From contig NC_073696.1 of assembly GCF_029784165.1 (NCBI RefSeq), positions 193,796,498 to 193,860,497 of the forward strand: a stretch of 64,000 bases of DNA, in the 5' to 3' direction. Positions 1 to 10,239 of the stretch are shown piece after piece. The stretch's first letter is position 1, and every line of letters begins with the position of its first letter. The notes beneath the pieces were generated by a model. It had not been told where the DNA came from. It made no database searches and worked only from the letters and a program-made list of their open reading frames with translations. Source of the stretch: Wyeomyia smithii (Eukaryota > Arthropoda > Insecta > Diptera > Culicidae). The translations under genes and the position numbers were made by a program.

Positions 1-600
1 TATTGGGAGTACGGTGTTTCAACATCAGGAAATAACATACACCAAAATTTGGGTTTTAATATTTCTTTATTGTTTGAGAGAAAACGAGGAAAAACAACGC
101 ACTATCAGGAAACAAGTGGGCAATATTGCTTAGAACAGGAAGTCAAACTAACGCCGACTATCTTTTTCTTATTGTCAATATAATATAATTAATTTAATCC
201 ATTCCCGACGGGTTATGCAATATGGCATCACTTGTTATTTAAACTTTGGTTTAGGTTTAACAATTATAGTTAAAAATTTGCACGATGAAACTATTCAGTA
301 TGGTTAGAGAACAGGTTGATCTTTACTATGTAATACAGTTTGTGTTAATTGTGCATATAGTTTATGAGTAATAAGAGTTTGACGTTCATTTTTTAAGGTT
401 AAAAACTGATTTCTCTCCTCCGGGATAAGGTTAAGTATAATATGAGAAACTTGACGTAATATTTGTGCAAAAGAAATAGTGAAATGATAAAAATTACTCG
501 CAATTTAGAACACACCAATCTCAAGCAACGCCGGGAACTGTAAAAACATATAACATCAAATTCAAGTGATGTTGAGGCCACATACTTTGTTCAGAGCAAC
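1..600. other. A+T-rich non-coding stretch
   Basis: I see no gene, splice-bounded exon, TIR pair or tandem array here. The short open frames lack coding character and have no recognisable motif. Confidence 0.5.
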
Positions 601-941
601 TAATTTTGAACAGCCCTTGGATTTTGGTTTTTCCCATAACTTTTGAACCACATATCAAATTGTTATGAATTTGATTACTTGTATGTTTAACAGACAACCC
701 ATTCTTACAACTCTAGTTTTGTTCAACAAAGTCTTGTCATCTTTGAGACAATAGGCATTCATTGTTTTTACAATTAAATGCATATCGGTTGAAGTAAAAG
801 TTCGAAATAAAAAAGGAAGCTATAGGGAAATTGGACCTTTCATTTGACACTAAGATCACAGGCAAACAGACGTGCCACTCGATGACGATCTCATCGACCA
901 GAAAAATAACGAATATTTTGAAATTTTGCTTAGTGGGCAAT

Positions 942-1067
942 AATGCCGCTAGTGTCGTTATAAGCAAGCGTACATATTCATTATCAAAGATAAAAACCGT
1001 CAGTAATGCCGCTGGTATGGATATAAGCAAGCGTTCACACACATTAGCAAAGACAAAAGCCGTTTTA
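942..1067 (+). repeat. 63-bp tandem duplication (two copies)
   Basis: The word 'aatgccgct' at 942 recurs at 1005, and the following ~60 bases are similar ('ataagcaagcgt', 'aaagacaaaagccgt'). The period of 63 is a multiple of three, so an open frame at 831-1076 runs through both units without a stop. I do not recognise a product and treat this as a repeat. Confidence 0.5.
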
Positions 1068-1147
1068 CGAAAATAAGTTAGTAGGCAATAAGCTCACAGG
1101 GTGGCGCATTAGTGTAACGTTTCGATTAAGGACGAAGATTTTTGAGG

Positions 1148-1248
1148 ATCCCAAGTAACAAAAGTGATTTTATCAAGGTTTTATAGCGCTGTTTTGGCTG
1201 TATTTAACGCTATAAAACTTTGATAAAACCAATATTGTTACTAGGGAT
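1148..1248. mobile_element. ~100-bp hairpin MITE (copy 1 of 3)
   Basis: The left half contains 'gattttatcaaggtttta' then 'tagcgct'; the right half contains the complement 'taacgctataaaactttg' then 'ataaaacc'. The halves fold into one long imperfect hairpin. The same ~100-bp hairpin, with 'ggttttatc' and 'tagcgct' words, recurs at 39465-39555 and 50785-50880 inside a larger element. It is non-coding and consistent with a mobile hairpin repeat. Confidence 0.6.
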
Positions 1249-1634
1249 TTTTCTTTGAAGTGACACGTTTGTTTGTCTGTGCTAAGATTGTTGCATTCAG
1301 TCCAGTAACCTTTGGCAAAACGAGTGAATTTGAGAAGTCTTCGGAACACGTTTCTATTCATAACCTTTGAACCACATGTTTAATAATCATAAAATTCATT
1401 AGTTAATGATTTTGAAGACAGCCCATTCACTTGATACCAGTTCTATCCAAATCGATTGTGTAGTTTCTGAGATAATGGAGTTTTATAATTTTCACACTTT
1501 GATACCTAACAGACAAAGTTATAATCCGATTATAAAGAAATTTAATAGGGTCTAATGAGGCAACTGTATCTTTCATTTGACACTAATTTCGGTGTCAAGG
1601 TTCAGACATCTCTGAGAAAAGTGTGTGAGTTTAA

Positions 1635-3159
1635 CCCGTAAAGACCCGGGACGGAACGTGTTTTTTTTTAAAATGCTCGTTCTCAGCACGGGAACGGCCG
1701 ATTTGGGAACACTTGGAATTTTATTCAAGGGGAATAGTTGCTCTAAGTTTTAGTAAAGATGGTACCCCTCTTGACCCTCCCCGTTTTCGTGAGACGCAAA
1801 TATGTCTGTGTTTTTTCTAATTTTTCAAACAGATTGAGCCAACATTGGGAATTTTCATACGTATCAATTGCTCCATGTATCAAATCATGTCAGGTAGATG
1901 AAATATGGTATGTAAGAGTGAATTTTGGAGTTTCTAAATTATTTCAGTACAAAATCACAAAACTATGTAATATCATAAAAAATCAAATAAGAAAATCGTT
2001 CTTCAAATTTTAAGCTCTACATTTTTGGATTAAGGTCTCCTGAATCAATACGCGATGAAATATTTATTTTAGCATGTAAATATTTTGAGAAAAGCGAATT
2101 TAAATTTACTAAAGTACACTAAAGTCGCTTTTTACGCGGGGGATACGTGCCGCGTAAAAAAACCACGTAAATTCCGGAATCCGCGTAAAAAAAACCATCG
2201 TTAATTTTGCATTCCGAGTGAAGGGAAACCGAAATCCGGACAAAAAAAAAATACCGCGTAAATTCCGGAATCCGCGTAAAAAAAACTGCGTAAATTCTGG
2301 AATCCGCGTAAAATAAAACGCGTAAATTCCGGAATTCGCGTAAAAAAACCGCGTGAACTCCGGAATCCGCGTAAAAAAAAAACCGCGTAAAAAGCGACCT
2401 TAATGTACGTATTTTAATGGAAACCTGATTTTCTCAGTCTCCCACAGTAGGTTTCAACTTAGCTCTTCAATTTTCAAGCTCTATATTTCTAGAGTAACGT
2501 CTTCTGAATCCAAAGATGTTGAAAGAGTTATTCTAGTATGCACAGATATAGAGAAAAACGAGTTTGAATTCACTAAAGTATGAGTTCTTATGAAAACTGG
2601 ATTTTCTCCAAATCTGTGCATGCTAGAAAAAATCTTTAACCATCTTTGGATTCAGGAGACGTTACTCTTAAAATATAGAGCTTGAAAATTGAAGAGCTAA
2701 GTCGAAACCTACCGTGGGAGACTGAAAAAATCAGGTTTCCATGAAAATACGTACTTTAGTGAATTCAAACTGGTTTTTCTCAACATGTTTGCATGCTAAA
2801 ATAAATATTTCATCGCGAATTGATTCAGGAGACCTTACCGCAAAAATGTACAGCTATAAATTTGAAAAACGGTTTTGTTGTTTGAATTTTTATAAAAATA
2901 CGTAGTTTTGTGATTTTGTACTGAAATCATTTGGAAACTCCAAAATTCACTCTTCATCCACCTGACATGATTTGATACATGGAGCAATTGATACATATGA
3001 AAATTCTCAGTATTTTCTCAATCTGTTTGAAAAATTTGAAAAATAACACAGACATATTTGCGTCTCACTAAATCAAAATTCCAAGTGTTCCCAAATCGGC
3101 CGTTCCAGTGCTGAGCACGAGCATGTTCAAAAAACAAGTTTCGTCCCGGGTCTTTAGGG
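1635..3159. mobile_element. piggyBac-type foldback element (non-autonomous)
   Basis: The element is bounded by TTAA at 1631-1634 and 3160-3163. Its ends are inverted: 'cccgtaaagacccgggacg' on the left and the complement of 'ccctaaagacccgggacg' on the right. TTAA duplication plus a CCC start is the signature of the piggyBac superfamily. The inverted arms run nearly to the centre (about 2590), making a ~1.5-kb imperfect palindrome. The left arm has two insertions absent from the right: about 60 bp near 1735-1790 and a 293-bp MITE at 2115-2407. No transposase is encoded, so it would depend on a transposase supplied elsewhere. Confidence 0.8.
2115..2407. mobile_element. TA-flanked MITE with GCGTAAA repeats (copy 1)
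   Basis: TA repeats flank inverted ends 'cactaaagtcgctttttac' (left) and the complement of 'gcgaccttaatg' (right). The interior is a string of degenerate 'ccgcgtaaattccggaatc' units. It sits in the left arm of the piggyBac-type foldback; the matching position in the right arm ('aaagtacgtattttcatgg' on the complement) has one TA and no insert. The family recurs at 7901-8241 and 29284-29408. TA duplication suggests mobilisation by a Tc1/mariner-type transposase. Confidence 0.8.
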
Positions 3160-3163
3160 TTAA

Positions 3164-4880
3164 ATATTGATTGGGAAATTTATAAAGTAAAAATTACAGA
3201 AATTTTAGAGACATTGCAACACCTTCCACTTCTTGAAAAATATGATTTATTTGCGGGTTTAATTTTAAATTCTCAATACTAGCCCAGAAGATAAAATATC
3301 TTGGCGTTTCAACTTAAAGACGACCTCCTACTCCTTGGTGGGACAAAGAGTGCTCTAAAATTTACGTTAAAAAATCTGACGCGTATAAGATTTTCCGAAA
3401 AAAAGGAAAGATCCCAGACTTTGTGCGATACACAAAGCTAGAATCCATGTTTAAAAACTTTAAAAACGTGGTTATTGGCGACGATTCGTTAATGAGCTTT
3501 CGAGGGAAACATCTATGAGTACTCTTTGGAACACTGCTAGAAGAATGAGACATCGAGTGATAATGAAAATGAAGAATATTCAAATCAATGGATATTAAAA
3601 TTCGCGAAAAAAGTATGTCCAGATACTGTTCCTGCTCAAAAATTTAGTCGTGACGTTTTTTCTGAACGATCTACTACTATTTTCTATTACCGAACTGTCT
3701 ATGGTTCTTCTTACTTGCAATAATAATGCCCCTGGTCCGGATAAAATAAAATTTTATTTACTGAAAAATCTACCTGATAATGCTAAAAAAATGTTGTTAG
3801 ATTCATACAATAATTTTTTTGAACTAAACATCATTCTACATGATTGGAGACAAGTAAAGGTGATTGCTATTCAAAAACCTGGAAAACCTGCTTCTAATCA
3901 TAACTCATATCGTCCAATTGCGATGCATTCCTGTATTCGTAAATTGTTTGAAAAAATGATTTTATATCGTTTAGACCATTGATTGGGTTGAAAGTAATAA
4001 TTACAGTGATGATTCGCTCGTTGGATGTTCGTTAGTTGGAGGTTCGTTAGTTGGTTGTTCGCTAGTTGGGCTGTCACCCAACTAAAAAGCACTCTAATGT
4101 CAGAGTTCAACGTCATTCTATTGCATTTCAAGGGTCCGAAAAGTGAAAAAAATATTACTAAAATAAAATTATATTATTTATAGTTGTAAAAAATTTATTC
4201 AGTTACTACGCTTAATCCATTCAGCACTAATAAGTTTGTGTCTCAGCGCTATTAACTGGACACTTCATGCAAATCATCTCTGGCATAATCAATCGCGTAA
4301 TTTGAAAAGTACCTACATGTTATAAATTTACAACATTTTGTGTGTAATTTAGAGGTTTAATGTTCGATTGTTTGTTCTTTCATTTCTTCAACGCCTTCAC
4401 CGGAAATATCCAGCGTAGCGATCCTCCATTTTTTAGGCAAGAATCAGAGTGATGTGCTTGCGCTATATCATTTTGCTTCTAGTTGGAATTTTTGTATGAA
4501 AAAGTATTGACCAAACACATAAAATATTTACTAGCAAAGTTCATTTTCTTTGACATAGTTTTACCGCAATGCAATAGGGAAATTTTCCAAAGCAGGAAGA
4601 AAACAAACAATCGGCGCTCCCCTTTGAAAAATTTGCCCAGTTGTCAGTTCATCCAACTAGCGAACACGATTCGCTAGTTGGGTGGCAGTTGTGCTCCAAC
4701 CAACGAATTTCGGCTGTAATTATCACATACCCAGTTTGGCTTCCGTAGAACTAAAGGAACAAATGATTGTCTCGCATTACTTTCAACAGAAATCCAGATT
4801 GCATTTGCTTAAAAAGAACAAATGGCTTCTGTATTCCTAGATATCAGGGGGGCATCGGATCCATTCCCAGTATGGAAAAT
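3164..4880 (+). pseudogene. I-like non-LTR RT relic, interrupted
   Basis: A decayed copy of the same family as the element at 22332-25858. The reading frame resembles the linker and N-terminal RT domain: an NIDWEIYK-like start near 3164, a PPTPWWDKEC-like motif near 3327, MSTLWNTARRMRHRV near 3515, then the RT core at about 3670-3982 with NNAPGPDKIKFYLLKNLP and VKVIAIQKPGKPASNHNSYR. After a 713-bp insertion at 4004-4716 the RT resumes (4723 on: SLAFRRTKGTNDCLALLS in part) and fades near 4870, before the catalytic ADD motif. It contains stops and frameshifts and is non-functional. It extends further 5' in the protein than the 22332 copy, so it is an independent insertion. Confidence 0.8.
4004..4716. 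mobile_element. TIR element with CAG ends and subterminal repeats
   Basis: The insertion starts 'cagtgatgattcgctcgttg' and ends with the complement of 'cagccgaaattcgttggttg', flanked by 'taatta' at 3998-4003 and 4717-4722. Just inside both ends are several copies of 'cgttagttgg' or 'cgctagttgg' in inverted orientation, such as 4025-4075 and 4640-4685. CAG termini with clustered subterminal repeats recall hAT or P-like elements, but those normally duplicate 8 bp and only 6 bp are evident here. No transposase frame is visible. Flanking RT sequence joins cleanly when the insert is removed. Confidence 0.7.
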
Positions 4881-7800
4881 CCCAAGCTCTACGATTATTA
4901 TTCGTCACAAATATAAAAAGAGATGAAGTGATGAAAGCCACTCAGGTTTACGGTACCCCATACCGCTCCAATTAATGTCAACGATAAGCTTAACAAATCA
5001 TCCCGACAATTGGCTAGACTAGACCTTTTTGTTTACCATTTAAATAAGAAAAACAGCTACTAAACGTTAATAAACTCTTGCAGTTTTCCCTGAAGATGTC
5101 ACTGATCAGTGACGAAACGTCGGACAGTACAACACAAAGATAGTTCTGCTTTTTGAAAATAATTCGATCGGTGTAAGTTATAAATAATAATTTTGTTCTT
5201 TCAAAAAAATATGTACACTGTAAAAAATGTTTGGAAATTTATTTTTCTGGAATATTTTTTTCACTTTTCTTTTCTCCAAGTTCAAAACAACTTTCAATTA
5301 TGTAGTTTACGTAGAAAAGGAAAACAGAAATGTAGGTTTTTTGATATATTTAATTCATAATAATATATTTGTGGTTTTTTGTTTTACTGTATATATTATT
5401 TTCGAAAGGACATTGTCGATGTCATCATACCAATCATGCAAACCATTCTGGTGTTACAATTTTTTTCTCTCTTAAGAAAATTTTGACTTTTTTCTCATTT
5501 CTTTATGATTAGGTAATCATTAATGTTAAGCTAACCTTACGCAGCTCTCATAAAAAATAATATATTTAAGGAATGAGCTTTTCGAAATGATTAATTTGTA
5601 TTTTTGTTGTATTTTTTGTGTTTTTTTTGTAGTTTTTTTACTGTATCTATATATTTTTTTAAGAAAGAAAAAATAACTACCTATAACTTGCCGAAGGCGT
5701 CGCACCGAACGAACAAACTGTTCTGCCTTTAAAAATATTTGTTATCATCAATGCCATCTTTACATAAACCCTTCTCAATTAATCGTGATTCCACAAAAAT
5801 TACTAATAGAACAAAATAAGATCTTTGGCCAGTGTTGCCTTCACCAGTATGTTTTTTTTTTTGAGAATATCAGTTACAATTTTACAATTTTTTTTAAAAG
5901 CTTTCATCTTGGAGACACGAGGCAAATATTTGCGTGAAATAACGGACTATATATGTTTCTCCATCTAATACCGAAATATTTGCATCAATTATTTGCAAAA
6001 ATATGTTTGCGGTTGTATTTGTTTAAAAAAAATTAAGTAAATATTCGCTTCGTCCAATGTCGTTCTTTGCTAATTAATTCACTACTGAGCGAATATTTGC
6101 TTTCATTTTTTCTTTGTTCATACTGAAATTTGGTATGAGCAAACTACACCATGAACCATGAGTCGTTCATATGAGCCGATTCGGAGTGTTGAGTGATCAG
6201 ACCCGCTTTTCGGAAAGAGCCGGTTAGCTCATCCTATATTATGCCAGACCATTACCAAAAAACCAATCAACAACGAATTTCCATGAAAATAGGGTAAGGG
6301 GCGGCTTAAGCAGTGGCACCTATTTTAATCAATCGAAATAAACGGGCCTCAATCTCCTGAGTTTTGATCAATATCGACAATTTCAATGATGGGAACCAAA
6401 ACTCTGATGAACTAGCTGTCTTTAGAATACATAAAATACCGTTCAACACAGAAAAATCTTTGAAAAAACATCAAACGAAAAAAACAAATTGCAGCTATTC
6501 AGGCGCTTTTTGGGTGCTGAAGAAAATCCCCTGCAAAACAGATGCAAACTGCTGCTTAAGGGGTTATATCTAGCAAATGCTCAAAAAAGCAAGGCTTTTT
6601 TCATGATTTTTTTTTACAGCACATTTGAGATGTAAGGTATATAAATGATATATCATTGGATTGAGCAACTGCAGAATAGAAAAAATATTTTTATTGCTAT
6701 TTTTGTTACAAAATGGCGGCTGTGCAGCGATTGCCGTGAACCGCTTTTTTTAAAAGTTGTTCCGCGGCGAGCAGTAGAAGTCGTGCCCAACTTCACCTAT
6801 AACCAAAACAAAATTTTTTTCATTATATAAATAAGTGTCGCTAGTGAAGTACACATGATTATATTTTTAGAATTTTTCTTCGCAAAATGGCAACGGTTTG
6901 AAAAAAAAATTTCTGTTTCGACAAAAAAAATCAAATTTGATTTTTTATAACTTTAGTTGTTGTTAATCAATCGCTTAAATCGTGTGTACTTCACTAGATA
7001 ATCTAATGACGAAGCTACAGTTAAAATTTCAAGTAAATCGGATGTGAACTTTTTCAGTTCTACTGCTCGCCGATTTTGAAAACATGGTTTTGAGAAAAAC
7101 GCGTTTAAAGTTTCAAAATGCTATAAATCTTAAGAACCGCAATAACAAAGCCTTTAATAATTTTTTTACCTTCAGTCAGCTATCCCTGCGCCGTAAAATT
7201 GTCCTTCCTGGGTTTTATTTTCCACTTCTTCCTTTTTGTCATCTGCGCCTAGCCTCTTTCGCGATGTCGGACATGCGATGCTTAGCGACTTTGACACAGT
7301 TGGCGCCCGATCCCACGCAAAACTCAAACATGTCTCTCATATTCCAGTACTCTTGAATATAACTCACAGTTTAAAAGCATAGAAAAACTCAAACAAAGAA
7401 TGTACACAACGAGAACGGCTGATCAACTAAACAAATGGAAATTGTGAGTAAACACGTTTTGTAGAGACGCTATAACGGTCGAAATTTGATGCAGAGACCT
7501 CTATACTTCAAATTTGAAACACGATAACGATCGTAGGTAACTTCTGCTAGTTTACAAAGCCTCGAAATAAAAAGAAAAACGAGCATCGCCAAATTGAACG
7601 AAAAATGTGGAGTATAAAAGTTGTTCGGTAAAAATTGATTTAAACGAACTTTGAGTTTAGATCTGTACTTGGGCGATGTAGATTTTGATTCTTGGATAGT
7701 TTTAGCATGATTTAGGCCAATAAAAATAAATGGCAATAAAATTTTTTTTTGGTAGATATAAACCCTTAAAAGGTTTGGGGTGATTGGAATAGTGTCCCTC

Positions 7801-7900
7801 GATAGGGAACTTTAATTGATCATTGTTAAAGTTTGTTAAATTGGTTTTAGAATCTGAAAACAAGTGCTGACAGAGAAAAATGATAGAGAACACATTGATA
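4881..7900. other. Gene-poor A+T-rich stretch
   Basis: Apart from the hammerhead-like core at 5090, I see no supported gene. Sequence at 6560-7080 is rich in T and A runs. A GC-richer patch at 7170-7340 includes 'tggcgcccgatcccac', which resembles an LTR primer-binding site, but I see no LTR pair. Short open frames in 5227-5475, 6364-6830 and 7084-7356 show no motif. Confidence 0.45.
5090..5118 (+). ncRNA. Hammerhead-ribozyme-like core (partial)
   Basis: The sequence reads CTGAAGA (5090-5096), then a perfect stem II hairpin 'gtcactgatcagtgac' (5098-5113), then GAAAC (5114-5118) followed by 'gtcgg'. CUGANGA, stem II and GAAAC are the conserved core pieces of hammerhead ribozymes, which are known as parts of Penelope-like and related retroelements. 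I could not find a convincing upstream strand for stems I and III or the GUH cleavage site, so activity is unproven. It lies about 200 bp downstream of the decayed RT. Confidence 0.45.
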
Positions 7901-8241
7901 TACAGTAAGGTCGTTTTTAACGCGGTTTTTCTACACGCGGGTTGCTTTCCTCCATTACTCATAAACGGTACAAGATATCGTCCTCATTTCAATCACGTTT
8001 TCCGTTTTAGGCCATGAGTGATCATATATCGGTTTTCAAAAAAATTCACAATTGTTAGTGTAAATACTCAAATTTAAAATATTGGATTTTGGTCTCTAGA
8101 TTGACCACTATCATATTCGAACGAGGTTTTAACGTTTAGGACGGTTTTCTTTGTTGTATTTGCAACTCAAAAATGTCGTTATTTACGCGGGTCCATACAA
8201 ATTTGAAACGCATTCCCCGCGTAAAAAACGACCTTAGTGTA
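7901..8241. mobile_element. TA-flanked MITE, GCGTAAA family (copy 2)
   Basis: The left end is 'tacagtaaggtcgttttta' and the right end is the complement, 'aaaaacgaccttagtgta', with TA at both outer edges. The ends match the 2115-2407 and 29284-29408 copies, but the interior is different and longer, with fewer 'gcgtaaa' units. It is non-coding. Confidence 0.7.
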
Positions 8242-9221
8242 CTTATGTTTGTATTCAACTTTACAGATTTCAAGTATTTCGTCTCAATACATAAGTGGCT
8301 CCTAAAGCTGCTTAAAATATATTCCCCACCCTATATAGTATGGCACAGTCAGGGCAGTCCCGTATCTCAACCAAAACAAAGAAATAATGGTTCCGAGTGA
8401 CACACAAGATATGCAACGGAAGCTAGATTTACTAAATTTGCTAGCATATTTATTTTCTGAAAATAATTCGCATCGTGTAAAGCAAACATCAATTGACATG
8501 TTTTGGGAAGGAAAAATTTTGTCAACTGTTTTTTGATACTGATGTAAATAACATTGGTGTCTACTCACTTCCTCTGTGCTAAGCATGCTCGCGTGTGACT
8601 AGTTCATTGTTCGCACAAATTTATCCTTAAAACTTTTCATCAATTTTTACCGCTGAGGGATGAGATAGTAATAATAACTGGCATATTACAAATTTATTTC
8701 ATTTTGTCTACCCATCAACATGTTGGTTATTGTTATACATCATGTTGTCATGCTGTTATCACCGTTAGAAATCTAACCGAGCATTTGTGTGTTCCATTTT
8801 CTATTTTACATACGTCAAAATGGTTGATTAAAATGGTTGTCCTGTTTTTGATGGAACAGCACATTTGTATGTGAAAAAGATGATTCAAAGTAATCGATAA
8901 TGTGAATCATTTCATTTCGTAAAATAAATCAAATACGTCACAGTGAATGAATGTAGGTATTAACGTCATTTTTAAGCAGGGAAAGTTGTTCTAGATCAAT
9001 TCGCATGAAAAATATTGAATATGTGCCTTCGAGATTTTAAAATTTGAATTGGTGTGGCTCCCTTATTTTAAATCGTTTTCATAAGCCTAAAAGACTCCCA
9101 CACTGAAGTATTTTCCATTCGAAATGGCACTGCAGCCTTGTACATAGCGTCACCCAACGCAATCCACCACCTACTATGCCTTTAACCTGCTTTAAAATAG
9201 AAATTTCTTCGCAAAGCTCAC
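8242..9221. other. Non-coding stretch, probably intron of the minus-strand gene
   Basis: No TE protein motif or long TIR is visible. If the exon at 9222-9412 is spliced as proposed, this is the beginning of its first coding intron, which starts at 9221 with GTGAGC on the minus strand. Confidence 0.4.
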
Positions 9222-9412
9222 CTGGTGTCGTCAAACATCGAATCGATACGCAGCTTATAGATTGAATTGCGACTCACACTGGAGATCGAGTCCAGCTGGT
9301 CAGCGTTGAGCAGTCGGAAACCGGACGAAACGCTGGAACCGCGCCGCGCCGGCCGGTTCATTCGCGGCTGGTGATGCAAATGGTGGTGGCTGTCCATATT
9401 GTAGGTCACCAT
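9222..9412 (-). CDS. First coding exon of an unidentified host gene
   Basis: On the minus strand an ATG at 9412 has a strong start context (CAACACCATGG). It opens a frame of 63 codons and two further bases, up to a consensus donor CAG|GTGAGC at 9222/9221. The peptide has a His-rich patch (residues about 9-14, SHHHLHH), a basic RPARRGSS stretch and a Ser/Asn-rich region ending RIDSMFDDT. No transmembrane segment or signal peptide is visible. This composition fits a regulatory cytosolic N-terminus; I do not recognise the family. The in-frame extension upstream to 9514 has no ATG, so I chose the 9412 start. A 25-codon upstream ORF begins at 9524 in another frame. The downstream exon is not identified in this window. 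Confidence 0.55.
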
Positions 9413-10060
9413 GGTGTTGCTAATTTTTTCTCTGTGTTTGCTTCGTTTAAAGTAAATGGAAAGCCCGTTGCACTTCACTAGGGCGTTTTGATACACTTGA
9501 GATAGGTTCGTCACCCGTAGGCATTGTCGTCTTTCGCCCGATCACTTTTCGGTACAATAAAAAATGGGAACATTTTCCAACAGACTGGCGACGCGTAAAA
9601 CCCACCCCCGGTGGGAACCAGTGGCAAACATCGCCACTTCCGAAGGCGCCCAACCAGGTTACACTGGGGAACGCGCGAAAATCGAAGCACACTCAATCCG
9701 CTGCTCCATTGCGAGGATTGATTTTGAATTACTATCGCGGTAATCGATGGATTACATCTAGCAGCGAGGAGGCTTGGCTTGAACAAAATAACAAATAAAT
9801 GAGCTGGAAAACCAAATTGGATCGCAATTTTAACGGTTCACGAAATAGCCAGCACCGCGCGTCGATACCCCGCTCGGCGATCCAAGAGATGTTCTGCTCT
9901 CATTTGTTTTTATTGGTTTTTCTCCCCGATGATGATGATGATGATGATGACGTAGAGTGCAGTGTGGAAGCGAAGATTGCTGCTGTTTGTTGTGTTGAGC
10001 TTTTTTCTGCATCTCATTGAAAGTCAGACAAACTGGCCTTCATGTGAAGTAGTTACTCGC
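9413..10060 (-). promoter_or_regulatory. Putative 5' UTR/promoter region between divergent candidate exons
   Basis: This stretch is noticeably richer in G+C and CpG than its surroundings and contains no recognisable transposon. It lies immediately upstream of the minus-strand exon at 9412 and upstream of a plus-strand ATG at 10068. It carries a short GAT tract and an upstream ORF at 9524. A TATA box is not evident, and transcription start sites cannot be placed from sequence alone. Confidence 0.35.
9930..9952 (+). repeat. (GAT)n microsatellite
   Basis: About seven consecutive GAT triplets ('gatgatgatgatgatgatga') lie within the GC-richer presumed promoter/UTR stretch. Confidence 0.9.
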
Positions 10061-10067
10061 AAAAACA

Positions 10068-10238
10068 ATGCCAGCATGTGTTGCTCCCAATTGCAATGTT
10101 ATGGACAGGTTAATTATTGCTGGCAGCGAGTCAGAGTGCCAATACGAATGTCACTGGGTCGATGAGCTGGGGGAGTTTTTGCTGAAACGAAAGTATAACA
10201 ACAACGGAAGTGAGTATACGACATTAAGATTTGTCTGA
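10068..10238 (+). CDS. Small Cys-containing ORF or first exon (hypothetical)
   Basis: An ATG with context AAAACAATG at 10068 opens a 56-codon frame preceded by an in-frame stop at 10050. It encodes five cysteines, four of them in two pairs (CVAPNC near residues 4-9 and CQYEC near residues 25-29). A plausible splice donor GGAA|GTGAGT occurs at 10209/10210, so the true product may be spliced onward. A phase-compatible open stretch at about 10845-10979 exists, but its acceptor is weak. I cannot assign a family. The alternative frame at 9962 looks like a signal peptide but lacks an ATG. Confidence 0.3.
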   Translation: MPACVAPNCNVMDRLIIAGSESECQYECHWVDELGEFLLKRKYNNNGSEYTTLRFV

Positions 10239-10239
10239 A

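Larger units (their letters stand above)
600..1600. repeat. Duplicated dispersed repeat (two diverged direct copies)
   Basis: Two blocks, roughly 620-850 and 1335-1590, share the same order of words: a 'taac.tttgaaccacat' segment, then 'acagacaacccattc' or 'acagcccattc', then 'ctttcatttgacactaa'. They lie in the same orientation about 720 bp apart. Each copy is diverged by many substitutions. There is no coding signal. It may be a fragment of an unrecognised mobile element or a local segmental duplication. Confidence 0.5.

Noticed and set aside
7285..7325. 'tggcgcccgatcccac' resembling an LTR primer-binding site
   Set aside because: No LTR pair, TG/CA ends or gag/pol sequence were found around it.
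9962..10165. Open frame with a signal-peptide-like N-terminus
   Set aside because: It starts with GTG, has no ATG before the hydrophobic stretch, and overlaps a better ATG-started frame at 10068.
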